A DNA stretch of 64,000 nucleotides from Alcanivorax limicola (GTDB lineage: Bacteria; Pseudomonadota; Gammaproteobacteria; Pseudomonadales; Alcanivoracaceae): contig NZ_JAIOUB010000001.1 of the NCBI RefSeq assembly GCF_019931215.1, positions 310,001 to 374,000 on the forward strand, in the 5' to 3' direction. The notes beneath the pieces are model-generated. The model was not told the origin of the DNA, searched no databases, and saw nothing but the letters and a program-made list of their open reading frames with translations. Every line of letters begins with the position of its first letter. Position 1 is the stretch's first letter. Both the position numbers and the translations under genes were made by a program. Of the stretch, positions 45,687-54,900 are shown one piece after another.

Positions 45687-47155
45687 CAGCTTACCTCGAT
45701 CAACTGAACCTGGCCGTTCTCGTCCACTTCCGCAATATGTCCGCGCGGTTCTTCCAGCCACTGCACGGCGGCGAGTGTTACTGCGGCAAATGCTGCGATG
45801 ACCAGGAAGAAGGATGAGGGATCGACAAAGGTCAGCACTGTGAGAAAGCTCACAGCGCCGGCGTTGCCATAAGCACCGACCATACCGGATATCTGGCCGG
45901 TCAGGCGGCGTTTGATAAGCGGCACTGTGGCAAACACGGCGCCTTCGCCAGCCTGAACAAAGAACGAGCAGCACATGGTCGCCATGACGGCAAACACCAG
46001 CGGCCAGCTACTGCCGATCAGACTCATCAGCCCGTAACCGAGCATCAGCCCACACAGCAGAATGCTCAGGGAGCGTTTCCGGCCGAAGCGATCCGAGAGC
46101 CAGCCGCCACCGGGCCGTGCGACCAGATTCATGAACGCAAAGCCGGAGGCCAGGATCCCGGCTGTCACAGCAGCCAGGTTGAAGGTATCGATAAAGAAGA
46201 GCGGCAGCATCGACACCACGGCGAGCTCTGAACCGAAGGTGACCAGGTAAGCCAGGTTGAGAATAGCGACTTGCTTGAACGCGTAACGGTCATGCTCCGG
46301 CACGCCCTCGCGCAGGCGCTGGTAGTTTACCCGCCAGACCTGATGCAGCTGGACGATCGCCAGGCTCAGAATCACAGCAATCAAAGCCAGTTGCGGTGTC
46401 ACGCCATACAGTCCGAGTTGCCCCGGACCGAGACGCCAGACGATGACCAGCAGCGCGGCGTAAAGCGGCACACACATTGCCATATAGAAGTACAGGTCGC
46501 GCTTGCTGCTGACTTCCAGTGCAGACGCTTTCTTGGGTTTGAAGTAGGACGCACCGGCGGGCGTATTGCGCGCGCGCCAGAGAAAGATCAGCCCGTAGGT
46601 GACAGACAGCAGGCCGGTGCAGGCCACGGCCCAGCGCCAACCGTTGTCGCCGCCGAACAGCATGGCCAGCGTGGGCAGGGTAAGGGCTGCCGCCGCGGAA
46701 CCGAAGTTGCCCCAGCCGCCGTAGACACCCTCTGCCAGCCCGACCTCTCGCGCCGGGAACCATTCGCTGATGAGACGAATGCCGACGACGAAGCCGGCGC
46801 CGACAAAGCCGAGCAACAGACGTGTGACAGCCAGTTGCTCATAGGTATTGGCCAGAGCAAAGGCCCAGCAGGGAATCGCTGCCACAATCAGCAGCATGCC
46901 GAACACCAGGCGTGGCCCGTAGCGATCGACCAGTGAACCGATAACCACCCGTGCGGGAATGGTTAATGCAACGTTGAGAATGAGCAGTGCCTTGACCTGA
47001 TCCGAGGTCAGGTCAAAAACCTCACGGATATCCCCCATCAACGGGGCGTGGGAAAACCACACCACAAAGCTGACAAAGAAAGCCATCCAGCTGAGATGCA
47101 ACAGGCGGACGCGCGGGACAGACAGGTTCAGCAAATTCAGTTTCTGCGTGCTCAT
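45686..47155 (-). CDS. narK: Nitrate/nitrite transporter, NarK/NasA type (MFS)
   Basis: Protein of 489 residues with about 12 transmembrane segments. It belongs to the nitrate/nitrite porter family: [20 protein letters not shown], the [10 protein letters not shown] loop after the second helix, [47 protein letters not shown] (nitrate signature region) and, in the second half, [40 protein letters not shown]. It imports nitrate for assimilation. The ATG follows TGGAGCACCC. A sigma-54 promoter and hexaloop hairpin are seen at 47313-47366, 160-210 bp upstream. It is first in an operon with the phosphatase/kinase fusion. Confidence 0.93.
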   Translation of the reverse strand: MSTQKLNLLNLSVPRVRLLHLSWMAFFVSFVVWFSHAPLMGDIREVFDLTSDQVKALLILNVALTIPARVVIGSLVDRYGPRLVFGMLLIVAAIPCWAFALANTYEQLAVTRLLLGFVGAGFVVGIRLISEWFPAREVGLAEGVYGGWGNFGSAAAALTLPTLAMLFGGDNGWRWAVACTGLLSVTYGLIFLWRARNTPAGASYFKPKKASALEVSSKRDLYFYMAMCVPLYAALLVIVWRLGPGQLGLYGVTPQLALIAVILSLAIVQLHQVWRVNYQRLREGVPEHDRYAFKQVAILNLAYLVTFGSELAVVSMLPLFFIDTFNLAAVTAGILASGFAFMNLVARPGGGWLSDRFGRKRSLSILLCGLMLGYGLMSLIGSSWPLVFAVMATMCCSFFVQAGEGAVFATVPLIKRRLTGQISGMVGAYGNAGAVSFLTVLTFVDPSSFFLVIAAFAAVTLAAVQWLEEPRGHIAEVDENGQVQLIEVS

Positions 47156-47312
47156 GGGTGCTCCATTTCAGGGCCATATCAGGAATGAGCGCGCGGTGCT
47201 GCTCAGGAGCCCGCTGCGCCCATGTGTGAACGGGGATAACCGGACACAAGGCCGAGCGTCGTTGCTCCTGGTGCGCTGACTGCGATGATGTCGCCGGTGT
47301 CAGGGCAGGGTG

Positions 47313-47334
47313 TCCGGACCGCCATTGATCCGGA
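47313..47334 (-). promoter_or_regulatory. ANTAR-target-like hexaloop hairpin upstream of narK
   Basis: On the minus strand, TCCGGATC pairs with GGTCCGGA (one G-T pair) around loop AATGGC (47321-47326), again A at position 1 and G at position 4. It sits just after the predicted sigma-54 start. No T-tailed terminator is visible between it and narK. Confidence 0.6.
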
Positions 47335-47350
47335 ACATGCAGGCAAATAG

Positions 47351-47366
47351 TGCACGATGCATGCCA
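47351..47366 (-). promoter_or_regulatory. Candidate sigma-54 promoter of narK operon
   Basis: Minus-strand TGGCATGCATCGTGCA has GG-N10-GC and one mismatch in the -12 box. Expected start is near 47340, giving a leader of about 185 bases before narK. Confidence 0.65.
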
Positions 47367-47509
47367 CTTTTCCCGGAGTGCATCTCAATGGTGCGAAACA
47401 GGCAGGCGTGGTGGGCCTTAACCGGGCGTTTGCAGGTTCTGCACGATGTCGCAGTAGTAACCCGCTGCATGGCGATAGCGGACTGCCAGGGCACGGATGA
47501 AGGTTCCTG

Positions 47510-47526
47510 TGCATTGTTTCGGTGCA
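47510..47526. promoter_or_regulatory. NtrC-like enhancer site between narK and nirB
   Basis: TGCATTGTTTCGGTGCA matches the NtrC consensus TGCAC-N7-GTGCA closely. It lies about 145 bp upstream of the leftward and 155 bp upstream of the rightward sigma-54 promoter. A weaker second match, TGCATCTCAATGGTGCG, is at 47379-47395. Confidence 0.7.
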
Positions 47527-47680
47527 CGGGTGCGCGATCAGGTGGCAGGGGAGGGCGTGGCCGGAGGTTGCCTGGCAATCCCCTGCGCCCGAGCGAAGTC
47601 GGGCAGGTGCCGTGTCAGCGGCTGTCCTGCAAGGCTTTGCGGGCGTCGGGGAGGTTGATGGCTGTGTGCTTTACAACGGC

Positions 47681-47696
47681 TGGCATGAGTTTTGCT
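47681..47696 (+). promoter_or_regulatory. Sigma-54 promoter of the nirBD-nas operon
   Basis: TGGCATGAGTTTTGCT fits TGGCACG-N4-TTGCW with GG-N10-GC exact. Expected start is near 47708. It is the rightward promoter of the 788-bp region between narK and nirB. Confidence 0.82.
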
Positions 47697-47726
47697 CCTT
47701 TCATCACGTCGCGACCCGTGCCGCAT

Positions 47727-47744
47727 GCCATCAACGACGATGGC
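47727..47744 (+). promoter_or_regulatory. ANTAR-target-like hexaloop hairpin in the nirB leader
   Basis: GCCATC (47727-47732) pairs perfectly with GATGGC (47739-47744) around loop AACGAC (47733-47738); A at position 1 and G at position 4. Confidence 0.78.
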
Positions 47745-47800
47745 GCCGTGCACTGCCGTGATACAGCGACAAGACATCGCGCTAGGGACAATCGAGCAAA

Positions 47801-47848
47801 GGCGCTCACCGTCCGGGCCACAGCCCGGGATGTGAGCGCCTTTTTTTT
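47801..47848 (+). terminator. Leader terminator (attenuator) before nirB
   Basis: GGCGCTCAC (47801-47809) pairs perfectly with GTGAGCGCC (47832-47840), with further GC-rich pairing inside, followed by eight T. It lies 95 bp before the nirB ATG and shares the GGCGCTCAC stem with the attenuator at 40686. Confidence 0.9.
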
Positions 47849-47943
47849 ATGTCTGCGAGACGGCGATACCCGCCGAACCGACAGGCGGACCGGTACAGCA
47901 CGACCTTGTTGTACAACCGAAACATGCAGTGAAGGAGCTTTCC

Positions 47944-50517
47944 ATGGGCAAACCGGCGTTGGTCATCATAGGTAACGGGATGGTGGGGCAGAGCCTGCTC
48001 GAAACGTTGAGCGGTCTCACTCATGACTACGCCATCACGGTGTTCAGTGCCGAGCCGCGTCCCGCCTATGATCGGGTGCAATTGAGCAGTTGGTTCAGCG
48101 GTGCGACTACTGAAGATCTGGCATTGACCACTGAGGCCTTCTTTACCGAGCACGGTATCCGGCTGCTGCTGGGTGAAGCGGTGGCACGCATCGATACCGC
48201 CGGGCGTTGCGTGGAAGGGGTGTCAGGCGCGTCAGTGGCCTATGACAAGCTGGTTATTGCCACGGGCTCCTATCCGTTTGTGCCGCCCATTCCCGGTAAC
48301 GATCAGGCGCATTGCCTGGTGTATCGCACCATTGAAGATCTGGAGGCGATTCGCGACAGCGCAACCTCATCAAAATGCGGCGTCGTGATTGGTGGTGGTC
48401 TGCTGGGTCTGGAAGCTGCCAAGGCGCTGAAGGATCTCGGGCTGGATACCCATGTGGTGGAGTTCGCGCCACGTCTGATGGCCGTGCAGCTGGATGACGG
48501 CGGTGCGCGGGTGCTGCGCCACAAGATCGAGAGCCTGGGCGTCAAGGTGCATACCGGCAAGGCAACGCAGGCGATTGTCGCCGGCGAGACCTCACGTTAT
48601 CGCCTGGAATTTGCCGACGGCGAAACCCTTGAAACCGATATGGTGCTCTTCTCTGCCGGCATTCGACCGGACGATAAACTGGCCCGTGACGCCGGTCTTG
48701 AGGTGGGCGAGCGAGGCGGCATTGTCGTCAATGATCGTTGCCAGACCTCCGATCCGGATATCTATGCCATCGGTGAAGTCGCGCTGTGGTCCGGGCGTAT
48801 CTACGGTCTGGTGGCGCCGGGCTATGAAATGGCCCGTGTCTGCGCCGCACAGCTTACCGGTGATGGCAGCCGCACCTTTACCGGTGCGGATATGAGCACC
48901 AAACTCAAACTGATGGGCGTGGAAGTGGGCTCCATCGGTGATGCCCAGGGCAATGCGCCCGGCGCGACCACGTGCGTATTCGAAGACGGGCCCGCGGGCA
49001 TCTACAAGAAACTGATCCTGGACGCCGAAGGCAAGAAGCTGATCGGCGCCGTGCTGGTCGGGGATACCGCAGACTATGGCATGTTGTTGCAGTACTGCCT
49101 CAACGAGATGGCACTGCCGCAGCAACCCGCCGCGTTGATCCTGCCGGCATCCTCCGACAAACCGTCGCTGGGCGTGGATGCGCTGCCCGATTCAGCACAG
49201 ATTTGCTCCTGCAACAATGTCACCAAAGGCGATCTGTGCAGCGCCATCGCCGGCGGCTGCACCACCGTAGGTGGTTTGAAAACTGATACCAAAGCGGCCT
49301 CCAGTTGTGGCGGTTGCGCCGCCCTGGTGAAGCAGGTGCTGGATGCAGAGCTCGTGCGGCAGGGCATTGAAGTCAACAATGACCTTTGCGAGCACTTTGC
49401 CTACAGCCGCCAGGAGCTCTATCACTTGGTACGGGTGCATGAAATAAAGACATTCGATGCGCTGCTGGAAAAATTCGGCAAAGGCCACGGCTGTGATATC
49501 TGCAAGCCGACGGTGGCGTCCATCCTGGCATCTTGCTGGAACGAATACCTGCTCAAGCCCCAGCACGCCGGCCTGCAGGATACCAACGACTATTTCCTGG
49601 CCAATCTGCAGAAGGACGGGACCTACTCGGTGGTGCCCCGCGTACCCGGTGGCGAGATCACACCGGAAAAACTCATCGTTATCGGTGAGGTAGCGCAGCG
49701 TTACGACCTCTATACCAAGATCACCGGCGGTCAGCGTATTGACCTGTTTGGCGCCCGGGTGGAACAGCTGCCAAAAATCTGGAGTGAACTGGTGGAAGCC
49801 GGTTTCGAATCCGGCCACGCCTACGGTAAATCCCTGCGTACGGTGAAGTCCTGTGTCGGCAACAGCTGGTGCCGCTACGGCGTGCAGGATTCCGTCGCCA
49901 TGGCGATCTTTGTGGAAGAGCGCTATCGCGGTCTGCGTTCCCCGCACAAGCTGAAGATGGCCGTGTCCGGTTGCACACGGGAATGTGCAGAAGCACAAAG
50001 CAAGGACATCGGCATTATCGCAACAGAAAAGGGCTGGAACCTGTATGTCTGCGGCAATGGTGGCATGCGCCCCCGGCACGCCGAACTGTTTGCCAGTGAT
50101 ATTGATGACGACACCCTGATCCGCTACATCGACCGCTTGCTGATGTTCTATATCCGCACCGCTGATCGTCTGCAGCGCACCTCGGTGTGGCGCGACAACA
50201 TGGAGGGCGGGCTGGAGTATCTGCAGGACGTGGTCATCAATGATTCCCTGAATATTGCGGAAGAGCTTGAACACCAGATGCAGGCGGTGGTGGATACCTA
50301 TGTCTGTGAATGGAAACGCACTATCGAAGACGCCCAGGCGTTGCGCCGCTTCGATGCCTTCATCAATGACGACAGCGCGGATGAGCATATCGTCTATGTC
50401 CGTGAGCGCGGGCAGAAGCGCCCGGCGCGACCTGAAGAACGACAACAGCTGATGGCAGAGGCGCAGCCAGTGCGCTTCGATCCTCAGGCCCGCACGGAAA
50501 AAGGAGAACCGGCATGA
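47944..50517 (+). CDS. nirB: Assimilatory nitrite reductase [NAD(P)H], large subunit
   Basis: Protein of 857 residues that reduces nitrite to ammonium in the cytosol. The order is: FAD domain (IIGNGMVGQSLLETL at 6-20), NAD(P)H domain (VVIGGGLLGLEAAKAL near 145), BFD-like [2Fe-2S] cysteines 421, 423, 455 and 458 (CSCN and SCGGC), and a nitrite/sulfite reductase domain with siroheme-[4Fe-4S] ligands Cys637, Cys643, Cys677 and Cys681 (CVGNSWC and GCTREC). AAGGAG lies six bases before the ATG at 47944. It is first in the operon nirB-nirD-flavoprotein-nasA-cobA, behind the leader at 47681-47848, and overlaps nirD by 4 bp. Confidence 0.96.
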   Translation: MGKPALVIIGNGMVGQSLLETLSGLTHDYAITVFSAEPRPAYDRVQLSSWFSGATTEDLALTTEAFFTEHGIRLLLGEAVARIDTAGRCVEGVSGASVAYDKLVIATGSYPFVPPIPGNDQAHCLVYRTIEDLEAIRDSATSSKCGVVIGGGLLGLEAAKALKDLGLDTHVVEFAPRLMAVQLDDGGARVLRHKIESLGVKVHTGKATQAIVAGETSRYRLEFADGETLETDMVLFSAGIRPDDKLARDAGLEVGERGGIVVNDRCQTSDPDIYAIGEVALWSGRIYGLVAPGYEMARVCAAQLTGDGSRTFTGADMSTKLKLMGVEVGSIGDAQGNAPGATTCVFEDGPAGIYKKLILDAEGKKLIGAVLVGDTADYGMLLQYCLNEMALPQQPAALILPASSDKPSLGVDALPDSAQICSCNNVTKGDLCSAIAGGCTTVGGLKTDTKAASSCGGCAALVKQVLDAELVRQGIEVNNDLCEHFAYSRQELYHLVRVHEIKTFDALLEKFGKGHGCDICKPTVASILASCWNEYLLKPQHAGLQDTNDYFLANLQKDGTYSVVPRVPGGEITPEKLIVIGEVAQRYDLYTKITGGQRIDLFGARVEQLPKIWSELVEAGFESGHAYGKSLRTVKSCVGNSWCRYGVQDSVAMAIFVEERYRGLRSPHKLKMAVSGCTRECAEAQSKDIGIIATEKGWNLYVCGNGGMRPRHAELFASDIDDDTLIRYIDRLLMFYIRTADRLQRTSVWRDNMEGGLEYLQDVVINDSLNIAEELEHQMQAVVDTYVCEWKRTIEDAQALRRFDAFINDDSADEHIVYVRERGQKRPARPEERQQLMAEAQPVRFDPQARTEKGEPA

Positions 50518-50867
50518 ACAGCAAGGCACAGGTGACGGGTTGGGCGGATGTGTGCGCCGTGAGTGATGTCATTCCGGGTACTGGTGTTGCGGCGCGGATC
50601 AACGGCGCGCAGGTGGCGCTGTTCCACACCGAGGACGGGTTCTTCGCGCTGGGCAATCATGATCCCTTCAGCGATGCCAATGTGCTGGCCCGCGGCATTC
50701 TGGGTGATATTGGCGGCAAGCTGGTCGTGGCATCGCCGGTATACAAGCAGCATTTCTGTTTGCACACCGGCATCTGTCTGGAAGACATGGCCGTGAATGT
50801 CCCGACCTGGCCGGTCACCGTGCGCGACGGACGTGTGCTGGTGGCGCAACAGCCGAGCGCACAGTAA
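50514..50867 (+). CDS. nirD: Nitrite reductase small subunit
   Basis: Protein of 117 residues with a Rieske-like fold: ARINGAQVALFHTEDGFFALGNHDPFSDANVLARGILGD, then SPVYKQHFCLHTGICLEDMAVNVPTWPVTVRDGRVLV. The CxH...CxxH cluster ligands are not in the Rieske positions, which is normal for NirD proteins. It partners NirB. The start overlaps the nirB stop by 4 bp. Confidence 0.94.
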   Translation: MNSKAQVTGWADVCAVSDVIPGTGVAARINGAQVALFHTEDGFFALGNHDPFSDANVLARGILGDIGGKLVVASPVYKQHFCLHTGICLEDMAVNVPTWPVTVRDGRVLVAQQPSAQ

Positions 50868-50911
50868 TCCGCATGTTCCTTACCAAGCGAGCAAGTCAAG
50901 CGAGCAAGCGC

Positions 50912-52168
50912 ATGAGCGAGCACCGTACACCACAGACTGCAACGCCCGATGCCCGGCACCTGATCATCATCGGTAACGGCATGGCGGCGACTCGATTGCT
51001 GGAGGAATGCCTCAGCCTGGCGTCTTCAGCATGGCGCATCACGGTGATCAGTGCGGAAGCGGAGCCGGGATACAACCGCGTACTGTTGTCGCCGGTGCTG
51101 GGTGGCGAGCAGAACGAGGCGTCGGTGATCACCCATGATGCCGAATGGTATCGCAGCCGGGGCATTACCCTGATTTCCGGCGATGCGGTGGTTGAGATAG
51201 ATCGTCGCCGCCGCGTAGTGCGCACGGCCTCCGGGCGCGAGGAAGTCTACCAGCGTCTGGTGTTGGCCACCGGGTCGCAGCCGCGGCGCATCGATTGTGC
51301 CGGCGCCGAACTGGCGGGCATTACCACCTTCCGTGACCTCCATGACACTCGGCAGCTCATTGATGCCAGCCGAAGTGTGCGTGAGGCGGTGGTGATCGGT
51401 GGTGGTTTTCTGGGTATCGAGGCGGCGGAAGGGCTGCGGCGTCGCGGTGTGTCCGTGACGTTGTTGCACAGTGGACGCAGCCTGCTCAATCGCCAGCTCG
51501 ATCCCGAAGCCGGTGCGCTGTTGCAGAAGGATCTGGCAAAGCGTGGATTGCACATCGTATTGCAGGCGCGTACGGCCGCCTTCCTGGGGAATGGCCGCGG
51601 CCAGGTGCGCGCTGTCGCGCTGGAAGATGGTCGCAAGATCGCGGCAGATCTGGTGGTGCTGGCCATCGGCATCATCCCGGATATTCGTCTGGCGCGCAGC
51701 GCCGGGCTGGCCTGTCGGCAAGGTGTGCTGACGGATGACACGCTGCAAACCTATGACCCGGCCATTTATGCGGTGGGTGAGTGCGTTGAACACCGTCACC
51801 GGACCTTCGGTCTGGTGGCACCCTTGTATGAACAGGCCCGCGTCTGCGCCGCGCATCTGATGGAGACCGGGCATCGCCGTTATGTGTATCGCGACAGCCC
51901 GACGCGTCTGAAAGTCAGCGGTGTGTCGGTGTTTGCCGCCGGTGTGCAGCAGGGCGACAGCAGCCTGGTCTGGCGCGATCCGGTGGCGGGGCACTATCGT
52001 CGCCTCTGGCTGGAGGGCAATCGCCTGACCGGCACCGTGTTGTACGGTGAAACCAGCGGTGGCGCCTGGTACGAAAAACACCTGGGCAAAGACATCACGC
52101 GCTGGCGTAACCAGTTGTTGTTCGCAGACCGTTTGCCCGTGTCCGCCGCCGAGGAGGCCCTTGTATGA
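50912..52168 (+). CDS. FAD/NAD(P)-dependent oxidoreductase of the nitrate reductase operon
   Basis: Protein of 418 residues from the ATG at 50912. FAD motif IIIGNGMAATRLLEECL is near the N-terminus, SAEAEPGYNRVLLSPVL follows, and the NAD(P)H motif VVIGGGFLGIEAAEGL lies near 145. Layout matches the FAD half of NirB and stand-alone flavoproteins encoded beside bacterial assimilatory nitrate reductases, thought to pass electrons from NAD(P)H to the reductase. An in-frame ATG at 50873 is possible; neither start has a good ribosome-binding site, and the intervening DNA is a short AAGCGAGCA-type repeat. The stop overlaps nasA by 4 bp. Confidence 0.85.
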   Translation: MSEHRTPQTATPDARHLIIIGNGMAATRLLEECLSLASSAWRITVISAEAEPGYNRVLLSPVLGGEQNEASVITHDAEWYRSRGITLISGDAVVEIDRRRRVVRTASGREEVYQRLVLATGSQPRRIDCAGAELAGITTFRDLHDTRQLIDASRSVREAVVIGGGFLGIEAAEGLRRRGVSVTLLHSGRSLLNRQLDPEAGALLQKDLAKRGLHIVLQARTAAFLGNGRGQVRAVALEDGRKIAADLVVLAIGIIPDIRLARSAGLACRQGVLTDDTLQTYDPAIYAVGECVEHRHRTFGLVAPLYEQARVCAAHLMETGHRRYVYRDSPTRLKVSGVSVFAAGVQQGDSSLVWRDPVAGHYRRLWLEGNRLTGTVLYGETSGGAWYEKHLGKDITRWRNQLLFADRLPVSAAEEALV

Positions 52169-54900
52169 GCCGTTGCGGCGATCAGGATACAACACAAACC
52201 ACCTGCCCCTATTGTGGCGTTGGCTGCGGTGTTGCCATGCAACGCACGCAGGATGACGGCTGGAAAGCGAGCGGGCTCGCAGCGCATCCGGCAAACCAGG
52301 GGCGGCTGTGTGTCAAAGGTAGCGCGCTGGGCGATACCGTCAGTGTCCGGGAACGGTTGCTGTACCCCGAGATCAACGAATGTCGCGTGAGCTGGGATCA
52401 GGCGCTGGACACCGTCGCCGTGCGCATGCGCGAGGCGATCGATCAGTATGGCCCGGAATCCATCGGCTTCTATGTGTCCGGCCAGTTGCTGACAGAAGAC
52501 TATTACGTCGCCAACAAGTTGATGAAGGGCTTTATCGGCGCCGCCAATATCGATACCAATTCGCGCCTGTGCATGGCCAGTGCTGTGGTGGCGCACAAGA
52601 AGACGCTGGGTGCTGACGCGGTGCCAGGCTGTTACGCCGATCTTGAGTTGGCCGACCTGGTGATCATCACCGGCTCGAACATGGCCTGGACGCATCCGGT
52701 GGTGTACCAGCGTATCGTCGCCGCGAAACAGCAACGTCCCGACATGAAAGTGGTGGTGATTGATCCGCGCGAAACGGCGACTTGTGATCTTGCGGATCTG
52801 CATCTTGCCATCCAGCCGGGATCGGATGGTTTTCTGTTTACCGCCTTGCTGGCCTGGATGGCCGATCAGGGCAATCTGGATCAGGATTTCATTGCCGCGC
52901 ACACGCGCGACGCGGAGGCTGCGATTGCTGCGGCAGCGGCGGCCTTTGCCGGCAGTGCCGATGACGTGGCGGGTATGGCAGAGGCGTGTGGGGTATCGAC
53001 CACCGCGCTGAGCACGTTCTTCGACTGGTTTGCCCAATCACCGAAAACGGTGACGGTGTTCTCTCAGGGCATCAACCAGTCGGAAACCGGCGTCGACAAG
53101 GCCAGCGCCATCATCAACTGCCACCTGGCTACCGGTCGTATCGGCAAGCCCGGGGCGGCGCCTTTCTCCATTACCGGTCAGCCGAACGCCATGGGCGGTC
53201 GGGAAGTGGGTGGGCTGGCCAATCAGCTCGCTGCACACATGGGTTTCGATGAGCCTTCCCGGTCACTGGTTGGCCGCTTCTGGGGCAGCAATCGCGTGGC
53301 GCGGGCCCCGGGCTTCAAGGCCGTAGACTTGTTTCGTGCAGTGGGCGAGGGGCGCATCAAGGTGATCTGGATCATGGCCACCAATCCGGTGGTGTCCATG
53401 CCGGAGGCGGATCTGGTGCGCGCCGCACTGGCCCAATGCCCGACGGTAATTGTCTCGGACTGTGTTGCCGATACCGATACCCTGCGCATGGCACATATTC
53501 GTTTGCCTGCGGCGGGCTGGGGTGAGAAGGATGGCACCGTCACCAATTCAGAGCGCTGTATTTCCCGGCAACGGGCCTTCCTGCCGTTGCCCGGTGAAGC
53601 GCGCCCGGATTGGTGGATCATCAGCGCGCTGGCACAACGTCTGGGTTTTTCTGACGCCTTTGATTACGCCAACCCGGCAGCGATCTTTCGTGAACATGCG
53701 GCGCTTTCGGGGTTTGAGCAGAGCAGGTCGCGCCGCGCTTTTGATATTGGCGCACTGGCGACGCTCAGCGATCGGGATTATGACTCACTGTTACCTGTCC
53801 AGTGGCCGCTCAGTGCACATGGTCCGGGCGATCCAGGTTCCTCAGGGACTGAGCGCCTTTTTGCTGACGGCCACTTTTTTACACCTGACGGGCGTGCGCG
53901 GCTGGTGCCGGTCACGCCACGTTTGTCCCATGCCGGTGTCAACAGCGACTGGCCCTTGTTGCTCAACAGCGGACGTTTGCGTGATCAGTGGCACACCATG
54001 ACGCGCACCGGGCGCGCACAGAAATTGCTCAGCCACACCAGCGAGCCTTTCGTGGCCATGCATCCTGAAGACATGAAGCGTGCCGATGTCCGTGAGGGTG
54101 ATCTGGTGCGCGTGGAAAGCCCCCTGGGGCAGTGCGTTGTGCCGGCCTGCAGCAGCGATGGCCAGCAGCAGGGCAGCGTGTTCATGCCGATTCACTGGAA
54201 CGATTGCTTTGCCAGCGCAGCGCGGGTGGATGCGCTGGTCGCCGCCAACTGCGATGCGGAGTCCGGGCAACCGGCCTTCAAACAGACACCGGTACGGGTC
54301 GCCCCTTTCGCACCGATCTGGCATGCCACGGTAATTGCCCTGACGCGCCTGAATGCCCCGGATGCCAGCCACTACTGGTGCCGCATCCCCGGCGAACCGG
54401 CCACCCGTCTGCGCATGGCAGGTCAGCGCCCGGTGGACACGGACTGGTTGCGTGCCCGCTGCCCGGATGTGCAGGACTGGGCCGAAATGACGGATGAGGC
54501 CAGCGGCCACCATCGTTTGCTCGGTTACCGCCAGGGCAAACCGGTCTGCTTTGCGGTGATATCGCCGCTGCCGGCAGATATTGACGAGGACTGGTTGGCG
54601 CTGGCACTGGCCGAGCCCCGTCCGGACCCCATGCAGCTGATGGCCGGTGTGCCGGGTGGTCTGCGAGACAACAGTGCGGTCGTGTGCAGTTGTTATCAGA
54701 TACGTCAGGCAAAAATTGAAGAAGCGATTCATGAGGGTTGCGCGGATGTGGCAGCGATCAGTCGTTGCACTGGCGCGGGCAGTGGCTGCGGCTCCTGTAT
54801 CCCTGAACTGAAGAAACTGCTGGCAGCCGGTGCAGGTGCACCGTCGCGGGAATCCGATGAGGAGAACGACAATGTTGAGCCTGTTCGCGCCCTGGGTTGA
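52165..54900 (+). CDS. nasA: Assimilatory nitrate reductase, catalytic molybdopterin subunit
   Basis: Protein of 911 residues that reduces nitrate to nitrite. The N-terminal [4Fe-4S] cluster is bound by Cys14, Cys17, Cys21 and Cys49 (CPYCGVGC...LCVKG). The molybdopterin domain includes TNSRLCMASAVVAHKKTLGADAVP (with the Mo-ligand Cys), ITGSNMAWTHPV, GRIGKPGAAPFSITGQPNAMGGREVGGL and LNSGRLRDQWHTMTRTG. A C-terminal BFD-like [2Fe-2S] domain (about 845-890) has VCSCYQIRQ and SGCGSC, as in NasA-type enzymes. No Tat signal, so cytoplasmic. It starts in the flavoprotein stop, and its end overlaps cobA by 29 bp. Confidence 0.96.
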   Translation: MSRCGDQDTTQTTCPYCGVGCGVAMQRTQDDGWKASGLAAHPANQGRLCVKGSALGDTVSVRERLLYPEINECRVSWDQALDTVAVRMREAIDQYGPESIGFYVSGQLLTEDYYVANKLMKGFIGAANIDTNSRLCMASAVVAHKKTLGADAVPGCYADLELADLVIITGSNMAWTHPVVYQRIVAAKQQRPDMKVVVIDPRETATCDLADLHLAIQPGSDGFLFTALLAWMADQGNLDQDFIAAHTRDAEAAIAAAAAAFAGSADDVAGMAEACGVSTTALSTFFDWFAQSPKTVTVFSQGINQSETGVDKASAIINCHLATGRIGKPGAAPFSITGQPNAMGGREVGGLANQLAAHMGFDEPSRSLVGRFWGSNRVARAPGFKAVDLFRAVGEGRIKVIWIMATNPVVSMPEADLVRAALAQCPTVIVSDCVADTDTLRMAHIRLPAAGWGEKDGTVTNSERCISRQRAFLPLPGEARPDWWIISALAQRLGFSDAFDYANPAAIFREHAALSGFEQSRSRRAFDIGALATLSDRDYDSLLPVQWPLSAHGPGDPGSSGTERLFADGHFFTPDGRARLVPVTPRLSHAGVNSDWPLLLNSGRLRDQWHTMTRTGRAQKLLSHTSEPFVAMHPEDMKRADVREGDLVRVESPLGQCVVPACSSDGQQQGSVFMPIHWNDCFASAARVDALVAANCDAESGQPAFKQTPVRVAPFAPIWHATVIALTRLNAPDASHYWCRIPGEPATRLRMAGQRPVDTDWLRARCPDVQDWAEMTDEASGHHRLLGYRQGKPVCFAVISPLPADIDEDWLALALAEPRPDPMQLMAGVPGGLRDNSAVVCSCYQIRQAKIEEAIHEGCADVAAISRCTGAGSGCGSCIPELKKLLAAGAGAPSRESDEENDNVEPVRALG

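Noticed and set aside
47156-47312. Intrinsic terminator in the narK leader
   Set aside because: Some GC-rich pairing is possible around 47190-47225, but no T run follows on the minus strand.
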